Positions 43,537-52,815 of a stretch of 64,000 bases of DNA are shown piece by piece. Under the pieces are notes generated by a model. It had not been told where the DNA came from, made no database searches, and saw only the letters and a program-made list of their open reading frames with translations. The stretch's first letter is position 1. The number at the start of each line of letters is the position of its first letter. The DNA comes from Stenotrophomonas maltophilia (GTDB lineage Bacteria > Pseudomonadota > Gammaproteobacteria > Xanthomonadales > Xanthomonadaceae). A program made the position numbers and the translations under genes. The DNA is taken from the NCBI RefSeq assembly GCF_006970445.1, contig NZ_CP033877.1:313501-377500 (forward strand), in the 5' to 3' direction.

Positions 43537-44163
43537 TCAGTCGCGTCGCGACTGCAGGTAGGCGAACAGCTCCTGGTTGTTCTGCAGCCCCAGCTTGCGC
43601 TTGGCCTCGGCCTTCTGCCGGCTGATCGTCTTCGGGCTGCGGCCGCAGTGGACGGCGATGGCGTTTACCTTCAGCCCGGCGGCCAGCAGGTCCAGCACTT
43701 CCTGCTCGCGGGCCGACAGCGCCGCCGGTTCACGCGCGAACATCAGGTCGCGCGCCTGCAGGTGGTGGCGCAGCTGCTGCGAGACGAACACCTGCCCGGC
43801 CATGGCCGCGTTCAAGGCCTGCGGCAACTCGCCGAAATCGGCGCATTTGTCGACCAGGCCGCTGACACCCTCACGCAGCAGGCCATCGAGCAGGCCGGGG
43901 TGGCGGGCGCCGGTAAGCACCACTACGGGCATGCCCGGGTGGCGTGCGCGCAGTTCAGCGATCAGTTCCGGGCCATCCGGGCCGGTGCCGGGCATGGAGA
44001 GGTCGGTCAGTACCGCGTCGCAACCGTGGTGCTCGACCAGCTGCAGCAGCTGGGCGCCGTCCCGCGCGCTGCCGACGACCTCCATCAGATGGGTCTGCAG
44101 CACGATGCGGATGCCGTGCAGGACGACGGGATGGTCGTCGGCGATGATGATGCGCGGGTGCAC
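43537..44163 (-). CDS. Orphan NarL/LuxR-type response regulator
   Basis: A 208-residue regulator. The receiver shows the acidic pair in [13 protein letters not shown], phospho-acceptor Asp in [10 protein letters not shown], Thr in VVVLTGAR and Lys in LVDKCADF. The LuxR-type DNA-binding domain starts at about residue 145 ([19 protein letters not shown]). The GTG start at 44163 is supported by GAGGA seven bases upstream. No sensor kinase lies nearby, so it may use a distant hybrid kinase, as RcsB-like or BvgA-like regulators do. Confidence 0.88.
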   Translation of the reverse strand: MHPRIIIADDHPVVLHGIRIVLQTHLMEVVGSARDGAQLLQLVEHHGCDAVLTDLSMPGTGPDGPELIAELRARHPGMPVVVLTGARHPGLLDGLLREGVSGLVDKCADFGELPQALNAAMAGQVFVSQQLRHHLQARDLMFAREPAALSAREQEVLDLLAAGLKVNAIAVHCGRSPKTISRQKAEAKRKLGLQNNQELFAYLQSRRD

Positions 44164-44389
44164 GCGGAATCCTCGAAAAGCGAAGCGGCACACCTGCGGT
44201 GGCCACTGACGATTCTGCAAACGTGACCGGCCTACAGGTATAGGAAAGTTCCGAATCGCAGTGACTTGAACCCCGGAAGCGCCGTGGTGCAAGTCCCATC
44301 TGCTGATAGCCGCCCGCTATGTGCGTTGTGCACCGGGACATTACCGACCATCGGGTAAGCTAATGCCCTCGTTTGCACAGGAATTCCAG

Positions 44390-45652
44390 GTGGCTGACTC
44401 CCCCAACGCTTCCCCCGCGCCCAGCCGCGCGCTGGAAGGCCAGAAACTGCTGTTGTGCGTCGGAGGCGGGATCGCGGCCTACAAGGGCCTGGAACTGGTG
44501 CGGCGCCTGCGTGACGCGGGCGCCCAGGTGCAGGTGGCGATGACCGCCGGCGCCCAGCAGTTCGTCACCCCCCTCAGCTTCCAGGCCCTGTCCGGGCAGC
44601 CGACCCGCACCACGCTGTGGGACAGCGCCGCCGAACAGGCCATGGGCCACATCGAGCTGGCCCGCTGGGCCGACCGCATCGTGGTCGCGCCGGGAACGGC
44701 CGATCTGCTGGCCCGGCTGGCCCAGGGCCATGCCGATGACCTGGTCAGCACCTTGTGCCTGGCCAGTACCGCACCGCTGACGATCTGCCCGGCGATGAAC
44801 CATCGCATGTGGCTGCATCCGGCCACCCAGGCCAACATCGCCCTGCTGCGCCAGCGTGGTGCGCAGGTGATCGGCCCAGTCGATGGTCCGCTGGCCGAAG
44901 GTGAATCCGGCCCCGGTCGGCTGGCCGAACCGGGCGACATCGTGGCCGCACTGGCGGCCAGTGGCGGTACCGCTGCGACGGTTGCCGCGCCGGAAACCCG
45001 TGCCCTGCAGGGGTTGCGCCTGCTGATCAGTGCCGGCCCGACCTACGAGGACATCGATCCGGTGCGCTACGTCGGCAACCGCAGCAGCGGCAAGATGGGC
45101 TTCGCCCTGGCCGCCGCCGCCGCTGCGCTGGGCGCACAGGTGGTGCTGGTCAGTGGCCCGGTACAGCTGCCGACGCCGCCGGGCGTACAGCGCATTGATG
45201 TGCGCTCGGCCGCGCAGATGCGCGATGCCGTGCTGAAGTCGCTGCCCGCCGACATCTATATCGGTGCTGCAGCGGTGTCCGACTACACGCCGCGCCAGGT
45301 CGCCGCGCAGAAGCTGAAGAAGACCGCCGACAGCCAGTCGCTGGTGATCGAGCTGGTGCGCACGCCGGACATCCTTGCCGAAGTCGCCGCGCAGACCCAG
45401 TCGCTGAAGCTGGTGGTCGGCTTCGCCGCCGAAACCCACGACGTGGAGAAGTACGCACGCGGGAAGCTGATCGACAAGCGCCTGGATTTGGTGATCGCCA
45501 ACCAGGTGGGCATCAGTGGCGGCGGTTTCGAGAGTGACAACAATGCCGCCACTGCCTTCTGGCAGGACGGCGAACAGGTATTCCCGGCCACCTCCAAGCG
45601 CGAGCTGGCTGAACAACTGCTGGCGCTGATCGCGCGGAGACTCCAGGCATGA
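44390..45652 (+). CDS. coaBC: Bifunctional phosphopantothenoylcysteine decarboxylase/synthetase
   Basis: A 420-residue two-domain enzyme of coenzyme A synthesis. The CoaC flavoprotein half begins [17 protein letters not shown] and includes [12 protein letters not shown]. The CoaB half begins [20 protein letters not shown] and shows NRSSGKMG. It converts phosphopantothenate plus cysteine to phosphopantetheine. The GTG at 44390 is chosen for the AGGAA eight bases upstream; an ATG at 44363 is also in frame. Its stop overlaps dut by four bases; coaBC-dut-algC is a conserved order shared with Pseudomonas. Confidence 0.94.
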   Translation: MADSPNASPAPSRALEGQKLLLCVGGGIAAYKGLELVRRLRDAGAQVQVAMTAGAQQFVTPLSFQALSGQPTRTTLWDSAAEQAMGHIELARWADRIVVAPGTADLLARLAQGHADDLVSTLCLASTAPLTICPAMNHRMWLHPATQANIALLRQRGAQVIGPVDGPLAEGESGPGRLAEPGDIVAALAASGGTAATVAAPETRALQGLRLLISAGPTYEDIDPVRYVGNRSSGKMGFALAAAAAALGAQVVLVSGPVQLPTPPGVQRIDVRSAAQMRDAVLKSLPADIYIGAAAVSDYTPRQVAAQKLKKTADSQSLVIELVRTPDILAEVAAQTQSLKLVVGFAAETHDVEKYARGKLIDKRLDLVIANQVGISGGGFESDNNAATAFWQDGEQVFPATSKRELAEQLLALIARRLQA

Positions 45653-46122
45653 CCCAGGCATCCCTTTCCCAACCACTGCAGGTCAAGCTGCTCGATCCGC
45701 GCTTCGGCGACAGCTGGCCGCTGCCGGCCTATGCCACCGAGGCCAGTGCCGGCATGGACCTGCGCGCAGCGCTGGATACCGCGCTGACCCTGCAGCCGGG
45801 CGACACCGCGCTGATGCCCAGCGGCCTGGCCATCCACATTGCCGACCCGGGCCTGTGCGCGGTGATCCTGCCGCGTTCGGGGCTGGGCCATCGGCATGGC
45901 ATCGTGCTGGGCAACGGCACCGGCCTGATCGATGCCGACTACCAGGGGCCGCTGCTGATCAGCGTCTGGAACCGTGGCCGCGAAGCCTTCACCATCGAGC
46001 CGGGCGATCGTATCGCGCAGCTGGTGGTGGTTCCGATCGCCCGCGTGAGCCTGCAGGTGGTGGATACTTTCACCGACAGCGTGCGGGGCGCGGGTGGATT
46101 CGGCCATACCGGGGTGCGTTGA
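45649..46122 (+). CDS. dut: dUTP diphosphatase
   Basis: A 157-residue trimeric dUTPase that removes dUTP and supplies dUMP. All five motifs are visible: [40 protein letters not shown] and [10 protein letters not shown] at the C-terminus. The usual length is about 150. It starts inside the coaBC stop codon and is followed 12 bases later by the phosphohexomutase gene. Confidence 0.96.
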   Translation: MTQASLSQPLQVKLLDPRFGDSWPLPAYATEASAGMDLRAALDTALTLQPGDTALMPSGLAIHIADPGLCAVILPRSGLGHRHGIVLGNGTGLIDADYQGPLLISVWNRGREAFTIEPGDRIAQLVVVPIARVSLQVVDTFTDSVRGAGGFGHTGVR

Positions 46123-46134
46123 CAGGGGACATCG

Positions 46135-48483
46135 ATGAGCGGCATCGGGGAAGGACAGCGGGGACGGTCGTTGGGTCGCAGTGCACCTCTACTGGGGGTG
46201 CTGCTGATCCTGCTGGCCGGCTGGTTCGGTTGGAGCGCGGTGCAGCAATGGCGGCAGGAGGCCAACGGGCAGGCGCTGGAAGAGGCGCGTGACCAGGCCG
46301 TGCAGGGCCTGCAGCAGGCCGCTGCGGGCCAGCTGCAGCAGCTGCAGCAGCAGTTGAAGAATGATCGCGTGCAGCAGGCGCTGCAGGCCGGCGATGCCGC
46401 TGCGGCGGCGCTGGCCGTGCGCGAGAGCTGGACCGGGGTCGAGCAGGTCGAGGTGCTGGCGGCCGATCTGGCCAACGCCTATGCCGATCCGGCCACCTTC
46501 GGGTATTCCCGCCTGGCGCTGCTGGAAGCCGCGCTGGCCGAGGCCAAGCCAAGCCTGCGCGTGGTCCGCGACGGCGGCGGCAACCGCCTGGGCCTGGCCG
46601 CGCCGGTGCAGCTGGGCAGCCTGGGGCCGGCCGTCATCTATGTCCGCCAACCGCTGCTGCGGCTGACTTCGCCGCTGGACCAGGTGCGTGCGCCGTCCGC
46701 CGGCTTCCTTGGCCTGCGCCAGGGTGGGTTCGATCTGGTCACCCAGGGCGACGCGGGCCTGGCCGAAAGTGCGGAAGCCCTGGCGCGCCCGGTTGCAGGC
46801 ACGCCGCTGCGGCTGGTCGCGTCGGTGCCGAATGTCGAAGCCGGTCCGCTCGGCCTGGGCGCGTTGGCCAGCGCCATTGTGGCGTTGCTGCTGGCGTTCA
46901 TTGCCGTGTTGCTGGTGGTCGGTCGCGGCCGCTTGCCGAAGTCGCTGCCGTTGCCGCGCCGCGCCGCCGCGTCCGAGGCCGACCATGGCCCGACCCTGAG
47001 CGAGAGCCTGCAGCAGGCGCCGCCCCCGGTGGCCGCCGTAGCCAGCAGTGGCGATGCCACGCCGCCGCCACCGCCCCCGGTGCCGGCCGAAGAACTGGCT
47101 GCCGGTATCTTCCGCGCCTACGACATCCGCGGCGTGGTGGGCAGCGAACTGACACCGAAGACCGCGGCGCTGATCGGCCACGCCATCGGCACCGTGGCGT
47201 TGGAGCAAGGGCTGCGCGAGGTCGTGATCGGGCGCGATGGCCGCCTGTCCGGGCCCGAGCTGACGGCCGGGCTGGCTGAAGGCCTGCGCCGTGCCGGCTG
47301 CGCGGTGATCGACATCGGCCTGGCGCCGACCCCGCTCGTGTACTACGCCGCCTTCCATCTGCGTACCGGTACCTGCGTGGCGGTCACCGGCAGCCACAAC
47401 CCACCCGAATACAACGGCTTCAAGGTGGTCATCGGCGGCGAGACGCTGTCCGGCGATGCCATCACCGATCTCTACCAGCGCATCGTCGAGGGCCGCCTGG
47501 TGCAGGCCGCCGAGCCGGGTGACTACCAGCAGCGCGACGTCAGTGCCGACTACATCCAGCGCATCGCCGATGACGTGCAGCTGGACCGCCCGCTGAAGGT
47601 CGTGGCCGATGCCGGCAATGGCGTGGCCGGCGCACTGGCACCACAGCTGCTGGAAGCGATCGGCGCCGACGTCATCCCGCTGTACTGCGATGTCGACGGC
47701 ACCTTCCCCAACCATCATCCCGACCCGAGCGAGCCGGCCAACCTGGAAGACCTGGTGCAGACGGTCAAGCGCTTCGGTGCCGACCTCGGCGTGGCGTTCG
47801 ATGGCGACGGCGACCGGTTGGGCGTGGTCACCGGCGAAGGCAGGATCATCTATGCCGATCGCCTGCTGATGCTGTTCGCTGCCGATGTGCTGATGCGCAA
47901 TCCGGGCGCGATGGTGATCTACGACGTGAAGTGTACCGGCAAGCTGTCCGACCACGTGCTGCGCAATGGCGGCAGCCCGCTGATGTGGAAGACCGGGCAT
48001 TCGCTGATGAAGGCGAAGATGCGCGAGACCGATGCCGAGCTGGCCGGTGAGATGAGTGGCCACTTCTTCTTCAAGGAACGCTGGTTCGGTTTCGACGACG
48101 GCCTGTACGCCGCTGCGCGCCTGCTGGAGATCCTGGCCCAGCGCGAGGAGACCCCGGACGAAGTGCTGGGCGAACTGCCGGAAATGGTCGCCACGCCGGA
48201 GCTGAAGGTGCCGGTGGCCGACGGGACGCCGCACGCGCTGGTGGCGATGCTGGTGGCGGCGGCGCAGTCGCCGGACAACCCGTATGTGGGCGGTCGCCTG
48301 TCGACCATCGACGGCCTGCGCGTGGACTTCGCCGATGGCTGGGGCCTGGTGCGTGCCTCCAACACCACGCCGGTGCTGGTGCTGCGATTCGAGGGCAACG
48401 ACGAGGCCGCACTGGAACGCATCCAGGCCTTGTTCCGCAGCCAGCTGCAACCAGTGCTGGGCGACACCCCGCTGGGGTTCTGA
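46135..48483 (+). CDS. algC: Phosphomannomutase/phosphoglucomutase with membrane-anchored N-terminal extension
   Basis: A 782-residue protein. The C-terminal 460 residues are a phosphohexomutase: phosphoserine loop TGSHNPPEYNGFK, metal site DGDGDRLGVV and sugar-binding GEMSGHFFF. It interconverts mannose- and glucose-1/6-phosphates for surface polysaccharide. The first 320 residues are an extra part: one helix (LLGVLLILLAGWFGWSAV), a presumed periplasmic Gln-rich coiled domain, a second helix (ALASAIVALLLAFIAVLLVV) and a Pro-rich linker. The extension is also known in P. aeruginosa annotations. ATG at 46135; no closer start is needed. Confidence 0.92.
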   Translation: MSGIGEGQRGRSLGRSAPLLGVLLILLAGWFGWSAVQQWRQEANGQALEEARDQAVQGLQQAAAGQLQQLQQQLKNDRVQQALQAGDAAAAALAVRESWTGVEQVEVLAADLANAYADPATFGYSRLALLEAALAEAKPSLRVVRDGGGNRLGLAAPVQLGSLGPAVIYVRQPLLRLTSPLDQVRAPSAGFLGLRQGGFDLVTQGDAGLAESAEALARPVAGTPLRLVASVPNVEAGPLGLGALASAIVALLLAFIAVLLVVGRGRLPKSLPLPRRAAASEADHGPTLSESLQQAPPPVAAVASSGDATPPPPPPVPAEELAAGIFRAYDIRGVVGSELTPKTAALIGHAIGTVALEQGLREVVIGRDGRLSGPELTAGLAEGLRRAGCAVIDIGLAPTPLVYYAAFHLRTGTCVAVTGSHNPPEYNGFKVVIGGETLSGDAITDLYQRIVEGRLVQAAEPGDYQQRDVSADYIQRIADDVQLDRPLKVVADAGNGVAGALAPQLLEAIGADVIPLYCDVDGTFPNHHPDPSEPANLEDLVQTVKRFGADLGVAFDGDGDRLGVVTGEGRIIYADRLLMLFAADVLMRNPGAMVIYDVKCTGKLSDHVLRNGGSPLMWKTGHSLMKAKMRETDAELAGEMSGHFFFKERWFGFDDGLYAAARLLEILAQREETPDEVLGELPEMVATPELKVPVADGTPHALVAMLVAAAQSPDNPYVGGRLSTIDGLRVDFADGWGLVRASNTTPVLVLRFEGNDEAALERIQALFRSQLQPVLGDTPLGF

Positions 48484-48564
48484 GGTGGGCCGGGCTGCGC
48501 CCGGCACCCGCCGAAGCAACGGCAACAGCAACATCAACATCAAAAGCGGGCTATCCGCGGGAGG

Positions 48565-48664
48565 GTGGGGCGGTGTCGGAGTGCGGGAACGCCGCAAGTA
48601 CGTCCCTGTAGGCTTGGCAGCCGCATCCATGCGGCTGACACCCCGCACTCCGACACCGCCCCAC
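48565..48664. repeat. Nested palindromic intergenic element
   Basis: Perfect 23-base inverted arms lie at 48565-48587 (GTGGGGCGGTGTCGGAGTGC and three more bases) and 48642-48664. They enclose 54 bases that include an internal hairpin (GCAGCCGCATCCATGCGGCTG, 48617-48637, shown in part) and a GTAG at 48607. It lies after algC and before the kdpE REP cluster, between convergent genes. Confidence 0.75.
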
Positions 48665-48689
48665 GTCTGACAGTGTCCTGGTGCTGTTG

Positions 48690-48754
48690 GTAGGTGTCGA
48701 CCTTGGTCGACACACTAGATCCACGCATGGTGTGTGCCGACCGTTGGTCGGCAC
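48690..48754. repeat. REP cluster, GTCGACC/GTGCCGACC subtypes
   Basis: GTAG at 48690 precedes the stem GTGTCGACC/GGTCGACAC (48694-48713). A decayed ATCCACGC copy follows at about 48718. A third hairpin GTGCCGACC/GGTCGGCAC lies at 48734-48754, five bases from the kdpE stop codon. The cluster may end both convergent transcripts. Confidence 0.75.
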
Positions 48755-48758
48755 GCTT

Positions 48759-49472
48759 TCACCCCTTGAACCGCAGTCCCACGCCCGGTTCGGTGAACAG
48801 GTAGCGCGAATCCAGCGCTGAATCGCCCAGCTTGTGCCGCAGCTTGCCGACCAGGATGCGCAGGTAGTGGGTGTCGTGCTGGTGGGTCGGCCCCCAGATC
48901 TCCTGCAGGATCTGCGGCTGGGTCACCACCCGCCCGGCGTTGCGCAGCAGCAGCGACAGCAACGCGTATTCCTTGCGGGTCAACGCGACCGGCTCACCCT
49001 CGAGAGCGACTTCGCGACGCACCAGGTCCACGTGCAGGTGGCCGTCGTCGAACACCGGTGGTGTGCCATCGGTCGGCACGCTGCGCGTGCGCAGCAGCGC
49101 CCGCACCCGCGCCATCAGCTCCTGCGTGCCAAACGGCTTGGTCACGTAGTCGTTGGCGCCGGTGTCCAGCGCCCGCACCTTCTCGGCTTCGCCCGCACGC
49201 ACGGTCAGCATGATCACCGGTACCTGGCTCCACTGCCGCAGCTGTTCCAGCACCTCGTGGCCTTCCATGTCAGGCAGGCCGATATCCAGGATCACCAGGT
49301 CCATGTCTTCGCTGGCGGCCAGTTGCAGGCCTTCCTGGCCGGTCGCCGCCTGCCGCACCTGGTAGCCCTGCGCGCGCAGGCTGATGTCCAGGAACCGGCG
49401 GATCTGGGTTTCATCATCGATCACCAGCACGCGCGCGGCCGGCACGCTGGCGTCAATCGGGGTCGGGCTCAT
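48759..49472 (-). CDS. kdpE: Potassium response regulator KdpE
   Basis: A 237-residue OmpR-type regulator. The receiver has LVIDDETQIRRFL, the phospho-acceptor Asp in LVILDIGLPD and Lys in YVTKPFGTQEL. The C-terminal winged helix ends in RVVTQPQILQEIWG and LRILVGKLRHKLGD. It activates kdpFABC when potassium is scarce. Its start overlaps the 3' end of kdpD by 20 bases, giving operon order kdpFABCDE. Confidence 0.96.
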   Translation of the reverse strand: MSPTPIDASVPAARVLVIDDETQIRRFLDISLRAQGYQVRQAATGQEGLQLAASEDMDLVILDIGLPDMEGHEVLEQLRQWSQVPVIMLTVRAGEAEKVRALDTGANDYVTKPFGTQELMARVRALLRTRSVPTDGTPPVFDDGHLHVDLVRREVALEGEPVALTRKEYALLSLLLRNAGRVVTQPQILQEIWGPTHQHDTHYLRILVGKLRHKLGDSALDSRYLFTEPGVGLRFKG

Positions 49473-52137
49473 CGTGGGAGGCTGGCTTGAGCAGGGGCAG
49501 GGTGATGCGGATCAGGGTACCGCGACCGTCGCGTCCAGGCAGCGCCTGCACGCTGCCGCCATGCGCGCCGATCATGCCCTGGCAGATGGTCAGGCCCAGG
49601 CCGGTGCCATGGCGGCCACGGTCACCGCGTTCGACGCTGTAGAACATGTCGAAGATGCGCGCACGCTCGTCGTCGGGAATGCCGGGGCCGGCATCGATCA
49701 CGTCGATGCGCAGCTGGCCGTCCAGTTCGCGCGCCTGTACCTGCACGGCGGCGTCGGGCGGTGAGAACTTGGCCGCGTTCTCCATCACGTTGAACACGGC
49801 CTGTTCGACCAGTGCCGGGTGTACCCAGATCGGCGCCAGCGTGGACGGAATATCCAGTTCCAGCCGCACCTTCGGCTGGTAGCGCTGCAGGCGTCGTGCC
49901 GCCGAGCCGATCAATTCGTCCACGCCGATCCAGTCGCGGTTGATCTTCAGGCCTTCATGGCCAAGCCGGGTCATGTCCAGCAGGTTCTGGATGTAGCGGT
50001 CCAGCCGTTCACCCTCGACCAGGATGGTGTCGAGCAGGGCGCGACGATCGGCGGTGTCCATCGCCGCACCGTAGCTGGCCAGGCTGTCGGCCGAACCGAT
50101 CATCGCCGCCAGCGGCGAGCGCAGGTCGTGCGATACCGAAGAGAGCAGGGCCGAGCGCAGTCGCTCGGTCTCGTTGCTGACGTGTGCCTGTTCCAGTTCC
50201 GCCACCAGCCGGGTGCGCAGCGCGGCCTGCGCGATGTCATCGACCATCGCTTCGGCCAGTTGCCGTTGTTCGGGCAGCAGGCGCGCCTGCGCGCCGGGCA
50301 GGTACAGGCCGGCCACGCCGATCGCGCGATCCTCGCCGTCGAGCAGCGGCAGGAACCACCATTGCGCGCCGGCCAGGGTGTCGGTGAAACGCCCGCTGGG
50401 CTGGCCGTGGCGCAGCGCCCAGTCGGCGGCGGCCAGGTCGGTGTCGCCGGGCTGGTTGCGTCCACCAGCGGCGGTGTCGCCGCCGATGCGCAGCCACGCC
50501 GGTACATCCATGGCCTGTTCCAGGGCATGTCGACCCGCCTGTGCCACCTCGCCGTGGCCGGCGGCGCTGGCCAGCTGGCGGCCCAGCTGCTGGCGCGCAC
50601 GCGCATGCCGATTCGCCGCACGCAGCGCGATCACCTGCATGCGCAGGCGCGAGGCCAGGCGTCCAGCCACCAGTGCGGCGGCCAGGAACAGGAAGACGGT
50701 GATCACGCCCTGGCGCGCACCGATGGCGAAGGTGAAGCGGGGCGCGATGAACAGGAAGTTGTAGGCGAGGAAGCACAGGATCGCCGCCATCACCGCCACG
50801 CTGGCGCGGGTGCGTGCAGCCACCAGCACCACCGCGACGATGAACACCATCGACAGGTCGGCCATGCCCACCCAGCGTTCTGCCAGCCATGCCACCGCGC
50901 AGGCCAGTGCGGTGGCGATCAGGGCCTGTGCCGGTTCGTAGCTGATGCCACGCATCGGCGGCAGCAGGCCCTCGCGGCGCGAGCGCGCACGTGCCTGCGG
51001 TGTGCTGATGATGGTGATCTCGTAATGCGCGCCGCGCTGGATCAGCTGCTGGGTCAGGGTGCGGTTGAACATCCGTGCCAGTGGACGTTCGCGGGTCCGG
51101 CCCAGCACCAGGGTCGATACGCCATTGTGTGCGGCATGGTCGAGCAGGGCATCGGCGATGCTCGATCCGTGCAGCAGCTCGGCGTCGCCGCCCAGGCGCC
51201 TTGCCAATGCGAAGGCCGCATCGATCTCGCGCCGGGTCGCCTCGTCCTGGCGACGGCCCTGCACGGTCACCACCGTCCACGGCGCGTCGCGGCGCTCGGC
51301 AATGCGACGCGCCACGCGCACCAGGTACTCGCTCTGGCCGCCCCCATCGATGGCCACCAGCACGCCGCGACGCAGCGGCAGATTGCCTTCGCCACGCGCG
51401 GCGCGGGTTTCGCGCAGGCTGCTGTCGACGCGGTCGGCCGCCTCCTGCATGGCCAGTTCGCGCAGCGCGGTCAGGTTGGCCGGCGAGAAGAAGGCCTGCA
51501 GGGCCTGCGCGGCCTGTTCGGGCACATAGACCTTGCCCTGTTGCAGGCGGGCGATCAGTTCGCGCGGCGGCAGATCGACCAGCACGATGTCGTGCAGGCG
51601 GTCGAGCACGCCGTCCGGCACGGTCTCGCTGACGCGCACGCCGGTGATGCGCATCACCACATCGTTGAGGCTTTCAAGATGCTGGATGTTGACCGTGGTC
51701 CAGATGTCGATGCCCGCATCCAGCAGCTCCATCACATCCTGCCAGCGCCGCTCATGGCGGCTGCCCGGTGCGTTGCGGTGGGCCAGTTCATCCACCAGCA
51801 CCAGCGCCGGGCGCCGTGCCAGCACGGCATCCAGGTCCATCTCCTGCAGGGCGTGGCCGTGATAGGCCACTTCCTTCAGCGACAGCTGCGGCAGGCCCTC
51901 CAGCAGGGCCTGGGTATCGGCGCGGCCATGGGTTTCCACCAGCCCGACCACCAGGTCAACGCCGCGGCGCAGCTGTTCCTGCGCGCGGGTCAGCATGGTA
52001 TAGGTCTTGCCCACGCCCGGTGCCGCGCCGAGGAACACGGTCAGCTTGCCGCCGGCTTCGCGTTGCAGGCCTTCGACCAGGGCATCGGCCTGGCGGGTAC
52101 GCGCATCAGTCATGGGTGCCGCTGTCATGGCCGCCAT
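49453..52137 (-). CDS. kdpD: Potassium sensor histidine kinase KdpD
   Basis: An 894-residue sensor, equal in length to the E. coli protein. The cytosolic N-terminal KdpD domain has Walker A FLGAAPGVGKTYTML, followed by a UspA-like domain (RGVLVAIDGGGQSEYLVRVA region). Four helices lie at about 400-500, then a GAF domain. The kinase core has His in SVSHDLRSPLAAMIGSADSL and ATPase motifs DAGPGIPDDERARIFDMFY and GTGLGLTICQGM. The first ATG is used; in-frame ATGs at 52128 and 52113 are alternatives and none has a strong ribosome site. Confidence 0.95.
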   Translation of the reverse strand: MAAMTAAPMTDARTRQADALVEGLQREAGGKLTVFLGAAPGVGKTYTMLTRAQEQLRRGVDLVVGLVETHGRADTQALLEGLPQLSLKEVAYHGHALQEMDLDAVLARRPALVLVDELAHRNAPGSRHERRWQDVMELLDAGIDIWTTVNIQHLESLNDVVMRITGVRVSETVPDGVLDRLHDIVLVDLPPRELIARLQQGKVYVPEQAAQALQAFFSPANLTALRELAMQEAADRVDSSLRETRAARGEGNLPLRRGVLVAIDGGGQSEYLVRVARRIAERRDAPWTVVTVQGRRQDEATRREIDAAFALARRLGGDAELLHGSSIADALLDHAAHNGVSTLVLGRTRERPLARMFNRTLTQQLIQRGAHYEITIISTPQARARSRREGLLPPMRGISYEPAQALIATALACAVAWLAERWVGMADLSMVFIVAVVLVAARTRASVAVMAAILCFLAYNFLFIAPRFTFAIGARQGVITVFLFLAAALVAGRLASRLRMQVIALRAANRHARARQQLGRQLASAAGHGEVAQAGRHALEQAMDVPAWLRIGGDTAAGGRNQPGDTDLAAADWALRHGQPSGRFTDTLAGAQWWFLPLLDGEDRAIGVAGLYLPGAQARLLPEQRQLAEAMVDDIAQAALRTRLVAELEQAHVSNETERLRSALLSSVSHDLRSPLAAMIGSADSLASYGAAMDTADRRALLDTILVEGERLDRYIQNLLDMTRLGHEGLKINRDWIGVDELIGSAARRLQRYQPKVRLELDIPSTLAPIWVHPALVEQAVFNVMENAAKFSPPDAAVQVQARELDGQLRIDVIDAGPGIPDDERARIFDMFYSVERGDRGRHGTGLGLTICQGMIGAHGGSVQALPGRDGRGTLIRITLPLLKPASHDEPDPD

Positions 52138-52164
52138 TGTGCGCGCAGCCGGTGCAGGCTGGCA

Positions 52165-52815
52165 TCACGGTGCCTTGGCCGCGTGGTCCAGCGCGAAGTT
52201 CAGCGTTACCACGTTCACCCGCGGCTGGCCGAACAGGCCCCACTGGCGGCCTTCGGTGTGCGCCTGTACCAGCGCCTGTACGCGCTCCACCGGCAGGCCA
52301 CGGGCACGCGCCACGCGTGCCACCTGCAGCTGTGCCGCCGCCGGCGACAGCTGCGGATCCAGGCCGCCGGCAGACTGCGTGACCAGATCCGCCGGTACCT
52401 GCGCGGGGGCGACGCCTTCGCGTGTGGCCACCGCTGCGGTGCTGGCCGCAACACGCTCGGCCAGGGCCGGGTTGCTGCGCGCCAGGTTGGAACCGGCCGC
52501 GGCCATCGGGTCGTAGTTGGCGGCCGACGGTCGTGCCTGGAAGTAGCCATCACCGGTGAACGGCTGCGCCAGCCATACCGAGCCACGCACCTGGCCGCTG
52601 CCATCGCGCAGCAGGCTGCCCTCGGCCTGGGTCGGGTACGCCAGGCCGGCAAAACCGGTGGCAATACCGGCGTAGACCGCGCCGGCCAGCAGCAGGGTGG
52701 CCAGGCCCAGGCCGATCGCCGGGCGCCAGCTGGCGCCGTCCTGCAGGCTGGCCACGCGGGCCTCGGCTTTCGCTTCGCGGGGCAGGGAGGTGGAAGTGGA
52801 AACAGAACGGTTCAT
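52165..52815 (-). CDS. kdpC: Potassium-transporting ATPase subunit C
   Basis: A 216-residue single-pass membrane protein that stabilises the KdpFABC complex. The helix is [20 protein letters not shown]. The periplasmic part shows the family landmarks [37 protein letters not shown] and [16 protein letters not shown], ending with [11 protein letters not shown]. It is somewhat longer than the 190 residues of E. coli KdpC. It overlaps kdpB by four bases. Confidence 0.95.
   Translation of the reverse strand: MNRSVSTSTSLPREAKAEARVASLQDGASWRPAIGLGLATLLLAGAVYAGIATGFAGLAYPTQAEGSLLRDGSGQVRGSVWLAQPFTGDGYFQARPSAANYDPMAAAGSNLARSNPALAERVAASTAAVATREGVAPAQVPADLVTQSAGGLDPQLSPAAAQLQVARVARARGLPVERVQALVQAHTEGRQWGLFGQPRVNVVTLNFALDHAAKAP

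Noticed and set aside
46189..48648. An 819-codon minus-strand frame across algC
   Set aside because: Antisense shadow of the phosphohexomutase gene.
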